Source: Bacillota bacterium (GTDB taxonomy: Bacteria > Bacillota > Negativicutes > Sporomusales > UBA7701). Taken from it: a stretch of DNA of 64,000 nt. Shown piece after piece: positions 51,674-59,581 of the stretch (within the stretch, counting starts at the first letter, position 1; the number at the start of each line of letters is the position of its first letter). The notes under the pieces were generated by a model. The model saw nothing but the letters and a program-made list of their open reading frames with translations, was not told where the DNA came from and searched no databases. The position numbers were made by a program, and so were the translations under genes. The stretch is taken from the NCBI GenBank assembly GCA_023415775.1, contig JAEZJM010000023.1, positions 62,001 through 126,000 on the forward strand, written 5' to 3'.

Positions 51674-54619
51674 TCACTTGTAAACGACACCCCGAAAACT
51701 CCGCCCGTCGATCTTCACCAGGTACGGCTCCTCCCGCCTTACCAGCCGCACGCGCTTCGTCCTGTCGAGCACCGGCTGGCGCAGCAGCCAGTCCCAGTCG
51801 AGGCGGGCCTCGCCCCCGCCGCCGTAGCCGATATGGAAATAACCCATCTTCGTCGCCGTCAGATTATGGAAGAAATGGCTGCCCAGCGAAGGCTCCGGGC
51901 GCAGATCCGCCCGGTCGACCTCCACGATAACCCTGGCCTGGGACATCTGCGACCAGGACAGCGGGATGCCCAGCCACCTGTCCGACGTGCCCATCCGGCC
52001 GAAGCCGATCAGCAGGCAGCGACGCCCCTCCCTGAAAAGCCGGCCGTTCAGCTCGCCGATCTCGGCGGCGATCTCGACGCTGTCCTTCAGCTCGAACGCC
52101 TCAGGATCGACGAAGATTATATCGCGGATATCCTCGTAAAACCCGTTGCCGATCGTGTGATCGCTGTAGCACAGCGCATCGCCCCCCTCGTCCAGCCTCA
52201 CCTGGACCGCCTCGCTGCCGACCACCATCGGGCGGATCTGCAGAAAATAAAACTCCTTGACCTTCTGTCTGTCCTGAGGGATATTGACGGCGAACTCGAT
52301 CTCCACATCGGCGCCGAACGACTGCTTGCCGAGCCTCAGCAAATCCTTGACGATGCCGGTCAGCGGCAGCCGATCGTGCTTGATGGCCGGCGCGAACGTC
52401 ACCAGCTTCGGGCCCGGCCGGTTAACATCGTCATGGATATAATCGTCATCAGGCGAATAAGTGCTGCCGACAAATTCCAGCGTGCCGTCCTGCTCCGCCC
52501 GCGATACCGGCAGCTTCTCGTAGCTGTAATCGTCGTCCGCGCACAGCGAGATAGCGGCGGACGCCTTCAGGTTCACCGCGTAAAACGAGCGCTGCGACTT
52601 CTTGAAGTAATCGCTCGGCCCGGCGTACGGCGGGTTCAGCCGGGGATGGGCCGGCGAAAAGCGGTACACCTGCTCGCCGTTCACCACCGCCTGCCCCAGC
52701 CCCAGAGCCAGATTCACCGTTCCCTCCTCCGGCTTCATCGGCTCGTAGGGATAAAAATTGTACGACTGGGCCACCCCGGAAATGACCGGGTAATAAAGAT
52801 CGCCGTATCTTTCCCCCACCAGCTCCTGAATAAGGACAGCCATCTTCTCCTCTTCGATGCGGATGCCGGCATTCTTCGCGTACTGCACCGGCGCCGCGTA
52901 GAAAACCGACGCATACACCAGCTTCACCGCGTCGCTGAGCTGCTTGCAGCGGACGGCCTGCTCGTCGTGACTGTTGGGCACGACATATGTCTTGTATATC
53001 CCTGCGAACGGCAGCACCCGCGAATCCTCGAGGATGCTCGACGAGCGGACCGCCAGCGGGCACTGCAGGTACTGGGTCAGCACCTCCAGGTTCTTCCTGA
53101 TGGCCGCCGGCAGCTCGGCCGCCATGAAAACGCGGGCGATCTCCGCCTCGTCGCGCGTATTGGCCGTAAACCCGTACAGATCGTTCTCCTCCAGGAACTG
53201 CTCGTAAACGTCGCTGCAGATCACGAACGACCGCGGCACCTTGATCCTGATATCCTCGTACTTATCGGTCAGCTGGGCTTTCGTAAGCAGCGAATTTATG
53301 AACGCGATCCCCCTGGCCTTGCCGCCCAGCGACCCGCTCCCCAGCCTGATGAAGGCATTCTCCATATCCTTCTTCGTCAGCCCCTCGAAATCGAGGATGA
53401 CACCCGACTGATAGCGCTGGAAATAAGCTTTCAGCACCTCGAGGATATACTCCCTGAGATCGGCGACGCTGGCGAATTCCGCCGCATCGACATAGCGCAG
53501 CTTGTCCGCCACCTCCACCTCGGCGCGGGCCCTGAACCACCGCGAGAAATGATTGTTCGCCGCGTGGTAATAAAGGCTCTCGTCAGGCAGATCGCGGATG
53601 ATCCGCTCAAAATTCGTTATATCGGTGGCCTCGTCGATGATCCTGCCGTCCGGATAACGGAAAATAAACGACCCGAACCCGTAATTCTCCAGGATGAAGG
53701 CCCGCAGCTCATGGAGCAGATTCGACGAATTCTTGTTAAGGAAATGGACGCCGATCTCCCTCGCCCGCTCGGCGTTTTCGGCCTGTTCCGACTGCAGTAC
53801 GAACGGGAAATCGCTGATGATCTCCCTCACCCGGTGGGCCAGCTCGATGCCCGCGGACGGGTCCATCGCCCCGTCCCTGGGGAAGCACACGTCGGAAATG
53901 ACCCCAAGCAGATTATGCCGGTAGCGGTAAATGATCGCCATCGCCTCTTCATAAGTCTCCGCCAGCAGGATCTTCGGCCTGAGGCGCACCCTGAGGAGCC
54001 CGTGGCTGATATTCATGGCGTGCTTGACCAGGTAACGCGTCTGGGTGAGAATCTCGGTATAAATGATCGGCAAAATCTGCGAATAGTATGCCGGCGAATC
54101 GTCGACCATCAGGATGACCTGCACGCCCTGCTTGATATCGGCCTCGACGTTCAGCTTATCCTCCACATACTTGATAATCGCCAACAGAATCTTGTTGTCG
54201 CCCGACCAGTAGAAAATCCGGTCGATGCACGAATTCTTCCTGATCTTGGCGATCATCTCCTCGGTCAGGCGGTCATAAGACAGCATCACGATCGGGATGT
54301 TCGGGCAGGCCTCCTTCAGCGCCTTCTCGAATTCGAACTCGCTCAGGTCGCTCACGCGGGACATCGTGATGATCAGGTGGAAGGTCCTCGTCCCCAGAGC
54401 CTCGAACGCCTCCTCCTGGCTGGACACCTTCTCGATCCGGGGGATAATCGGCAGATTCAGGTCGGCGAACTGGTTATAAAGCTGCTCCGACAGCTGCCCG
54501 TCCTCCTCAAGAACGAAGCCGTCGTAAGGCGTCGAAATCAGCAAAATCTCCGTAACCCGGTACTTCATCAGATCATGGACGCTGGAAAATCGGGTCTTCA
54601 AATCCGTGAACCGTTTCAT
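51674..54619 (-). CDS. PEP/pyruvate-binding domain protein with N-terminal regulatory domains
   Basis: 981 aa from the ATG at 54617-54619 (GGGAGG upstream). The first ~400 residues look like two response-regulator-like domains (EILLISTPYDGFVLEE, HLIITMSRVSDLSEFEFEKAL, VQVILMVDDSPAYYSQILPIIY) followed by a helical region. The second half has the ATP-grasp-like domain of PEP synthase/PPDK: SGSLGGKARGIAFINSLL, PLAVRSSSILEDSRVLPFAGIYKT, VQELVGERYGD-type segments and the terminal FYFLQIRPMV. No phosphohistidine swivel domain or PEP-binding barrel follows, so it cannot be a complete PEP synthase. Probably a nucleotide/pyruvate-sensing or phosphotransfer protein. Monocistronic. Confidence 0.85.
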   Translation of the reverse strand: MKRFTDLKTRFSSVHDLMKYRVTEILLISTPYDGFVLEEDGQLSEQLYNQFADLNLPIIPRIEKVSSQEEAFEALGTRTFHLIITMSRVSDLSEFEFEKALKEACPNIPIVMLSYDRLTEEMIAKIRKNSCIDRIFYWSGDNKILLAIIKYVEDKLNVEADIKQGVQVILMVDDSPAYYSQILPIIYTEILTQTRYLVKHAMNISHGLLRVRLRPKILLAETYEEAMAIIYRYRHNLLGVISDVCFPRDGAMDPSAGIELAHRVREIISDFPFVLQSEQAENAERAREIGVHFLNKNSSNLLHELRAFILENYGFGSFIFRYPDGRIIDEATDITNFERIIRDLPDESLYYHAANNHFSRWFRARAEVEVADKLRYVDAAEFASVADLREYILEVLKAYFQRYQSGVILDFEGLTKKDMENAFIRLGSGSLGGKARGIAFINSLLTKAQLTDKYEDIRIKVPRSFVICSDVYEQFLEENDLYGFTANTRDEAEIARVFMAAELPAAIRKNLEVLTQYLQCPLAVRSSSILEDSRVLPFAGIYKTYVVPNSHDEQAVRCKQLSDAVKLVYASVFYAAPVQYAKNAGIRIEEEKMAVLIQELVGERYGDLYYPVISGVAQSYNFYPYEPMKPEEGTVNLALGLGQAVVNGEQVYRFSPAHPRLNPPYAGPSDYFKKSQRSFYAVNLKASAAISLCADDDYSYEKLPVSRAEQDGTLEFVGSTYSPDDDYIHDDVNRPGPKLVTFAPAIKHDRLPLTGIVKDLLRLGKQSFGADVEIEFAVNIPQDRQKVKEFYFLQIRPMVVGSEAVQVRLDEGGDALCYSDHTIGNGFYEDIRDIIFVDPEAFELKDSVEIAAEIGELNGRLFREGRRCLLIGFGRMGTSDRWLGIPLSWSQMSQARVIVEVDRADLRPEPSLGSHFFHNLTATKMGYFHIGYGGGGEARLDWDWLLRQPVLDRTKRVRLVRREEPYLVKIDGRSFRGVVYK

Positions 54620-54703
54620 CGCTTTCCTCCCTGACTGAATCAGCCGTTCACCACTCCTACAATAAGAATAACACTTACCGCCATATTCTGAAAATAAAAA
54701 AAG

Positions 54704-54879
54704 AGCCAGGTCGCCGATAAAGCCCCATCTGCATCGTACCCGCAAGGGGCAAGCCGCTCCTCAAGCGCTTGCCACGGTGCGCCCCGCACATTGTACGCGA
54801 GAATATCGCCTACTGCCGGGAACGCTGGCAAGGCAGGATAGCCAGAACGTGCATCGGAGCTTTCTCGACAACCTGGGCT
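54704..54879. repeat. Family A palindromic intergenic element, copy 6, inside a terminator-like hairpin
   Basis: About 175 bp. Outer arms AGGTCGCCGATAAAGC and (reverse complement of right) AGGTTGTCGAGAAAGC. The core is degenerate (CCCCATCTGCATCG, ACGTGCATCGGAGC). On the minus strand the closing arm ACCTGGCT is followed by CTTTTTTTATTTTC, so the element appears to sit within the stem-loop of an intrinsic terminator for the 33-aa gene. Confidence 0.7.
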
Positions 54880-54903
54880 ACTCAAAAAGAAAATACACTT
54901 TTT

Positions 54904-55005
54904 CTAGGGCAGACTCGACATAACCTCCGTAACCTCGACCGCGCTCTTCTCGCCCATATCCTGGTCAGGGCGGTGGGTTATCTTGTCCTGTTTCTTCTCG
55001 TCCAT
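54904..55005 (-). CDS. Small 33-aa protein
   Basis: Short gene starting at ATG 55003-55005 directly after AGGAGGTGACGGC. Product is a hydrophilic peptide (MDEKKQDKITHRPDQDMG, ending EVTEVMSSLP) without membrane or metal motifs. The excellent ribosome site and the terminator-like structure 24 bp downstream support translation. Function unknown. It is divergent from the marR remnant. Confidence 0.5.
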   Translation of the reverse strand: MDEKKQDKITHRPDQDMGEKSAVEVTEVMSSLP

Positions 55006-55094
55006 GCCGTCACCTCCTGTACGAGCCCTAATATAGGCTGTGATACTCGGCCCGCCGCTATACGCGCCGGAAAGAAAAAAAAAGGAAAGCCCCC

Positions 55095-55149
55095 TTGACA
55101 CGGTATATAACAGAGTCGTATTATTATAACAACAAGCGTGTATATACAC
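55095..55149 (+). promoter_or_regulatory. Strong promoter and palindromic operator upstream of the marR remnant
   Basis: TTGACA (55095-55100), 18-nt spacer, TATTAT (55119-55124), followed at 55138-55149 by the perfect palindrome GTGTATATACAC. The same palindrome recurs at 55578-55589, which suggests an autoregulated MarR system. Confidence 0.75.
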
Positions 55150-55188
55150 ATTTATGGACAAATTACCGGAGAACCCTATTCGGCATGA

Positions 55189-55518
55189 AGCACATTTGCG
55201 AAGCTTATCCGAAAACTCCCAGTCCTTGCATATGCTGAAACCGCCACCATCAGCGAACTGGCCAAAGCGATGCGCATCGACCGGACCACACTCAACCGCA
55301 ACATGCACCCTCTAACCGACGCCGCCCTGATAAAAGTCAGCCCCGGCAAAGATTCGCGCACCAGGGAGATAATGCTGACGGACGCCGGCAAAGCTGCAGC
55401 GGCTTCAGGCTGGAAGCTATGGGGCGAAGCGCAAAAATCCATCACAGAATACCTCGGCGACAATGACCTGACCAATCTTAACCAACTTTTGTCGAAGCTG
55501 GAAGCGCTTGCCCCCTGA
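55189..55518 (+). pseudogene. MarR family regulator, decayed (N-terminal deletion/frameshift)
   Basis: The frame from 55189 to 55518 encodes a fragment STFAKLIRKL fused to VLAYAETATISELAKAM and then a normal MarR winged helix (RIDRTTLNRNMHPLTDAAL, wing DSRTREIMLTDAGKAA) and C-terminal helix. About 30 residues between the first dimerisation helix and the DNA-binding domain seem missing. The frame opens right after a TGA, while the ATG at 55185 with GGAG upstream is in another frame and stops after 17 codons. The only in-frame ATG (55270) lies inside the recognition region. It was probably a functional autoregulated repressor that lost part of its N-terminus. Confidence 0.65.
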
Positions 55519-55577
55519 TTCAGCCGTCGGGCAGGCGGCCACCGGAAAAATCTCCGCCTTTCCCCGCGGCAATTAAC

Positions 55578-55589
55578 GTGTATATACAC
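55578..55589 (+). promoter_or_regulatory. Second GTGTATATACAC operator, upstream of the QueG-like gene
   Basis: Perfect 12-bp palindrome identical to that at 55138-55149, 20 bp before the start of the Fe-S protein gene. Likely target of the adjacent (now damaged) MarR protein. Confidence 0.65.
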
Positions 55590-55609
55590 CAAACGGGAGG
55601 AGAGTAACC

Positions 55610-56371
55610 ATGACTAAAGAAAAGATCAGAAAGTACATCCTGGATTTAGGCGTCGACGATGTGGGGTTTGCAAAAGCTGCCGACTACCATAGTCCGAAGT
55701 CGTACGCGCTCGAAACATTTTTGCCGGGAGCCCAAACAATTATTTCTTTGGTTTTCCAGGAACTCAGCGCCGAAAGCCCCAACCCCACCGTCGCCATGAA
55801 CAGCCGTCTCGACATGAATTCCTTTCAGCGGTCCTGCGGTTATCAAATCAGCCGCTTCCTCAAAAGGGAACTCAAGGCCAAGTCGGTGGCTATGCCCTAC
55901 TCCTCCCCCATGGAACAAAGCAAAGACAGGGTGGCGCTAGGCGACTTTTCTCAGCGTCACGCCGCAGTAGCCGCCGGAGTGGGAGCCTTCGGCAGGCATA
56001 ACCTTGTCATTCATCCCCGCTTCGGGACGCGGATCGGGTTGACGGCCATAATCACCGACCTTGCCATTGAACCGGATGCAAAAATAGCAGAAGACCTCTG
56101 CAGCCACTGCGATCTCTGTGTCGCGAACTGTCCGGGAGGAGCCTTGGACGAGCCCGGCAAAACGGACGTCGGCAAGTGCATCAAACACTCGCAGCCCTAC
56201 GGCCTGCGCGCGGACATCGGTTTTTGGCAAAAATTCGCCGACAGCTCGCCGGAAGAGCAAAAGCGGCTGTTTGTCGACGAGAACTATTGGCGCATCAGAC
56301 AAGCACACTTCATAGGAATGCAATACTATTGCTTCAATTGCCTGCGGTCATGCCCCGTCGGACAAAGCTGA
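55610..56371 (+). CDS. QueG-like (epoxyqueuosine reductase-related) Fe-S protein
   Basis: 253 aa, shorter than QueG. The N-terminal cobalamin-type domain is recognisable (LGVDDVGFAKAADYHSPKSY, QRHAAVAAGVGAFGRHNLVIHPRFGTRI). The ferredoxin part has LCSHCDLCVANCPGGAL for one cluster and CFNCLRSCPVG near the C-terminus. The HEAT-repeat tail of true QueG is absent, so this is probably one of the QueG-related proteins of unknown reductive role rather than the queuosine enzyme. GGGAGG lies just upstream. Presumably controlled by the palindrome at 55578. Confidence 0.85.
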   Translation: MTKEKIRKYILDLGVDDVGFAKAADYHSPKSYALETFLPGAQTIISLVFQELSAESPNPTVAMNSRLDMNSFQRSCGYQISRFLKRELKAKSVAMPYSSPMEQSKDRVALGDFSQRHAAVAAGVGAFGRHNLVIHPRFGTRIGLTAIITDLAIEPDAKIAEDLCSHCDLCVANCPGGALDEPGKTDVGKCIKHSQPYGLRADIGFWQKFADSSPEEQKRLFVDENYWRIRQAHFIGMQYYCFNCLRSCPVGQS

Positions 56372-56386
56372 CAATATTGTTCCTCC

Positions 56387-56422
56387 AAAAAAAAGAAAGC
56401 CGCCCTCACACGGGCGGCTTTC
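56387..56422 (-). terminator. Terminator of the TRAP transporter operon
   Basis: Minus-strand 11-bp stem GAAAGCCGCCC / GGGCGGCTTTC with a 6-nt loop, followed by eight Ts, directly after the dctM stop codon. Confidence 0.93.
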
Positions 56423-56423
56423 A

Positions 56424-57704
56424 TCATTTCATTAGCAGTTTCGGCAGGAAGGTGCTGAGCGTCGGGATGTAGGTAATCAGGATTAGCACCATGATGGCAA
56501 TCCAGAACGGCCCCCAGATCGCCCTGCTGAGCTTCTCCAGCGACATGCCGGTTATCCCGCACACCGCGAACAGCACCGCCCCCACCGGTGGCGTAACCAA
56601 CCCGAGCACGAGATTGAAGCATATGACAATCCCCATATGAATGGGGTCGATACCCAACTCTACGGCCATCGGGGCCAGCACAGGGGCGACGATAACCAGC
56701 GCCGGCGCAGTCTCGATCGGAATGCCTATCAGGATAAGCGCAAGATTTACAAGCAGCAGCACCACATACGGCGAATCGCTCACCTGCCTTATCCCCTCAA
56801 TCATCAGCTGGGGAAGCTGCTCGACCGCGACCACCCACGAGAAGGGCTCCGACAGGCCGAGCAAAAGCATAATCATCGCCGATTCCAGGCCGGCGTTCAG
56901 TAATACGTCGGGCACTCGCTTCCATTTAATCCGCCGGTAAAAGAACATCCCTACAAGAAAGGCGTACACCGTTACCACGCCGGCCGCTTCGGTGGGCGTG
57001 AACGCGCCGCTCAGGATGCCGCCCATGATGATGACCGGCATTAAGAGCGCCGGCAGCGCCTTCCATGCGCCCACGACAACCTCTTTAAAGCTGGCTTGCT
57101 TCTCTACCGGGTAATTGCGTTTCCTGGCAATATACCACATATAGATCATCAGACCGACACCGAGCATGATGCCGGGCACAACGCCGCCGAGGAACAGCGC
57201 ACCGATCGAAACGTTGGCAATTACGCCGTAGACGATAAACGGGATGCTCGGCGGGATTATGGGGCCCATGCAAGACGCGGTAGCCGTTACCGCGGCCGAA
57301 ACATCCTCCTCGTAGCCGGCCTGTTTCATCGCCGGAATCATAACCATGCCGATGGCCACCGCCGTAGCTACCGCCGCCCCGGAGATGGCTGCAAAGATGG
57401 CGCTGGCCAGGATGGTCGCCAGTCCGAGTCCGCCGCTGATATGGCCGAGCAGCAGCCGGGCAAAGCGTACGAGATCCTGGGTAAGGCCGCCTTCGTTCAT
57501 CAGGTTGCCCGCCAGCATGAACAGGGGAATAGCCAACAGCGGGAAAGACGCCATACCGGCGAAAGTCGTCTGGGTAAGAATAGTCAGCGATAAATCGTCG
57601 GGAGACAATAAAATATAGGCCAGAGCCGAGCCGCTCAGGCCGATGGCGATCGGGATGCCCAGGGACAGCAGGCCGACGAACGCGGCCAGAAACAGCCAGA
57701 TCAT
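56424..57704 (-). CDS. dctM: TRAP transporter large permease, DctM family
   Basis: 426-aa membrane protein with about 12 helices, the sodium- or proton-coupled pump of a tripartite C4-dicarboxylate-type transporter. Family segments are GIPIAIGLSGSALAYILLS, FPLLAIPLFMLAGNLMNEGGL, SAIFAAISGAAVATAVAIG and GIVICFNLVLGLVTPPVGAVLF. It overlaps dctQ by four bases (translational coupling), as is usual. Confidence 0.96.
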   Translation of the reverse strand: MIWLFLAAFVGLLSLGIPIAIGLSGSALAYILLSPDDLSLTILTQTTFAGMASFPLLAIPLFMLAGNLMNEGGLTQDLVRFARLLLGHISGGLGLATILASAIFAAISGAAVATAVAIGMVMIPAMKQAGYEEDVSAAVTATASCMGPIIPPSIPFIVYGVIANVSIGALFLGGVVPGIMLGVGLMIYMWYIARKRNYPVEKQASFKEVVVGAWKALPALLMPVIIMGGILSGAFTPTEAAGVVTVYAFLVGMFFYRRIKWKRVPDVLLNAGLESAMIMLLLGLSEPFSWVVAVEQLPQLMIEGIRQVSDSPYVVLLLVNLALILIGIPIETAPALVIVAPVLAPMAVELGIDPIHMGIVICFNLVLGLVTPPVGAVLFAVCGITGMSLEKLSRAIWGPFWIAIMVLILITYIPTLSTFLPKLLMK

Positions 57705-58192
57705 GTTTCAGCCCCCTTCCCGGAGCCCCGCACAAACCGCAGGAAATCCTCCAGCGTGATCAGCAGCATCATCAAGAAGCCGAGTGGCAAAGCCGCGTAC
57801 GGGTAGCACATCGGGATCTGCATCGCCGGCGAGCGCTGGGCCGCGTTGGCGATCGTCTGATCCGTGCCGTAAAAAATCATCAGTCCGAGGAAAAAAAACA
57901 TGAACAGGTACCCTATCCCCTGCAGAAGACGGGCCGCCAGCGGCGGCACGTGCTCAAGCACGGCCACCATGCCGACCTGGTACCCTTTTCTAAGGCCAAC
58001 CGCCGCCCCCAGCATGGTCGCCCACACCAGCGAATACGTCGCCACCTCGCCCGACCAGGTGGACATCCGCTCGAGTATATAACGCCCAAAGACCTCATAA
58101 GGGATGACGATGGCCATAACAGCCATAAAAAAGATGGTGCCCCAACTGGCCACCTTGAGGAGAACAGCGTTGATCCGCTGAAGCAGTTCCAT
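57701..58192 (-). CDS. dctQ: TRAP transporter small permease, DctQ family
   Basis: 163 aa with four helices (GTIFFMAVMAIVIPYEVFGRYI, LVWATMLGAAVGLRKGYQVG, LFMFFFLGLMIFYG, LPLGFLMMLLITLEDFLRF). The motif EVFGRYI before helix 2 and WSGEVATYSLVWATMLGAA are characteristic. It scaffolds DctM. Preceded by dctP, with 82 bp between. Confidence 0.94.
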   Translation of the reverse strand: MELLQRINAVLLKVASWGTIFFMAVMAIVIPYEVFGRYILERMSTWSGEVATYSLVWATMLGAAVGLRKGYQVGMVAVLEHVPPLAARLLQGIGYLFMFFFLGLMIFYGTDQTIANAAQRSPAMQIPMCYPYAALPLGFLMMLLITLEDFLRFVRGSGKGAET

Positions 58193-58274
58193 CGGTAATC
58201 ACTCCCGGGTTATACTGGGTGGCGTCAGCCTGCCCGGGCGCCCTTCCGGGCGCCCGTCTGCCGGCCGTCAATCA

Positions 58275-59285
58275 CTACTTCGTGTTCATGATGGCATCGA
58301 TCTTGTCTTTGCCGAACTGCTTGGCGAACTCGTCGAAAGCGGGCTGCATGGCCTTCTGCCACGCCGGTTTGTTGACGTCGCGGATAACGGTCAGGCCTTT
58401 GCCTTCCATTTCTTTCAGCTTGGCTTCCTCGGCGTCGCGGTTGACTTTGCGCTGGAACTGGGCCACTTCCATAGCCGTCTTGCGGAAAAGCTCCTGGTCG
58501 GCCTTAGGCATCTTATCCCAGGTTTTCTTGCTCACGATGAAGGGAGCCGGTGAATAAACGTGCTGCGTCAGCGAGAAGAACTTCTGGACTTCCCAGAACT
58601 TCGAAGCGTAGAACACGGCCACCGGATTCTCCTGGCCGTCGATTACCTTCTGCTGCAGAGCGGGATATACCTCGCCCCACGCCATCGGGGTCGGGTTCAG
58701 GCCGGCGGTTTTCCACGCCAGCAGGTGGACCTTGTTCTCCATGACGCGGATCTTGAGACCCTTGCCGTCCTCAGGCGCCTTCACGGCCGCCTTGGAGTTG
58801 GTCAGGTGCCGGAAACCGTTCTCCCAGAAAGCCAGGCCGATAAGGTTGGCTTTCTCCAGGTCTTTCAACAGATCCTGGCCGATCTGGCCGTCGAGCACCT
58901 TGTCGACATGGGCGAAATCGCGGAAAAGGAAGGGGATATCGAGAATATTCATCGACGGGCTGAAGTTGCCGACCGGGCCGGTAGAACCGACATAAATGTC
59001 GATAGTGCCCTGTTGCAGGCCCTCAAGCATCTCCCTTTCGCCCTTGCCGAGCTGACTGTCGGGATAAATGGTTATCTGGATGCGGCCGTTGGTCCGTTCC
59101 TTCATAAGATCGGCGAACTTCTGCGCGCCAACGTTATAAGGGTGATCCTTGGTCTGAGTCGAGGTCAGCTTCATGGTGGCCTTGTATTCGCCGCCTTTGT
59201 CGGCGGGCTGTTTGCTGCCACCGCCGCAGCCTGCGACCACGAAAACGAAAACGAGCAGCATCAAAATGGCGACCAGTTTCTTCAC
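58275..59285 (-). CDS. dctP: TRAP transporter substrate-binding protein, DctP family
   Basis: 336-aa extracytoplasmic solute receptor, lipid-anchored here: GTG start at 59285 (GGAG eight nt before) and lipobox VAGC in VFVFVVAGCGGGSKQPAD. Mature protein motifs are HPYNVGAQKFADLMKERTNGRIQI-type start, GVSTGPVG-like loop (YVGSTGPVGNFSPSMNILDIPFLF), GFRHLTNSKAAVKAPEDGKGLKIRV split across the carboxylate-binding arginine, and LTQHVYSPAPFIVSK. Ligand unknown, likely a carboxylate. The 295-bp gap upstream holds the operon promoter, which I could not locate with confidence. Confidence 0.94.
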   Translation of the reverse strand: MKKLVAILMLLVFVFVVAGCGGGSKQPADKGGEYKATMKLTSTQTKDHPYNVGAQKFADLMKERTNGRIQITIYPDSQLGKGEREMLEGLQQGTIDIYVGSTGPVGNFSPSMNILDIPFLFRDFAHVDKVLDGQIGQDLLKDLEKANLIGLAFWENGFRHLTNSKAAVKAPEDGKGLKIRVMENKVHLLAWKTAGLNPTPMAWGEVYPALQQKVIDGQENPVAVFYASKFWEVQKFFSLTQHVYSPAPFIVSKKTWDKMPKADQELFRKTAMEVAQFQRKVNRDAEEAKLKEMEGKGLTVIRDVNKPAWQKAMQPAFDEFAKQFGKDKIDAIMNTK

Positions 59286-59516
59286 AGGGTTCACTCCTTC
59301 AAAATAATGTGGCGGAAACCGCCCTGCGCCATGAAAACCGTAATACTGTCCCTTCCCCCCCTTTGTTTGCCGGCGGACCTGGGCGCACGTCACATCCGCC
59401 AAGCATGTGAAACCGTGAACAATTCTGAATTTTTCCTCTACCTAGTTGGTTTCAACATTGTGGTGAAAATTCCTGCGCCATCTAGACAAATTCACTGCAA
59501 TACCGCCGGAAAGTGA

Positions 59517-59547
59517 GCCGGGATAAGAGCGAAGCCCTTATCCCGGC
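59517..59547. terminator. Hairpin downstream of the second MFS gene
   Basis: Perfect 11-bp stem GCCGGGATAAG / CTTATCCCGGC with a 9-nt loop. On the plus strand it is followed by AGTTTTACC, on the minus strand by TCACTTTCC, so T-runs are weak. Probably ends transcription of the minus-strand MFS gene. Confidence 0.5.
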
Positions 59548-59581
59548 AGTTTTACCAAAAAAGCGCGAAATTATCCTTGCG

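Noticed and set aside
59286..59516. Promoter or operator in the 230-bp gap before dctP
   Set aside because: A weak TGTTCACGG-TTTCACA-type symmetry is present, but no credible -35/-10 pair or -24/-12 box lines up with it.
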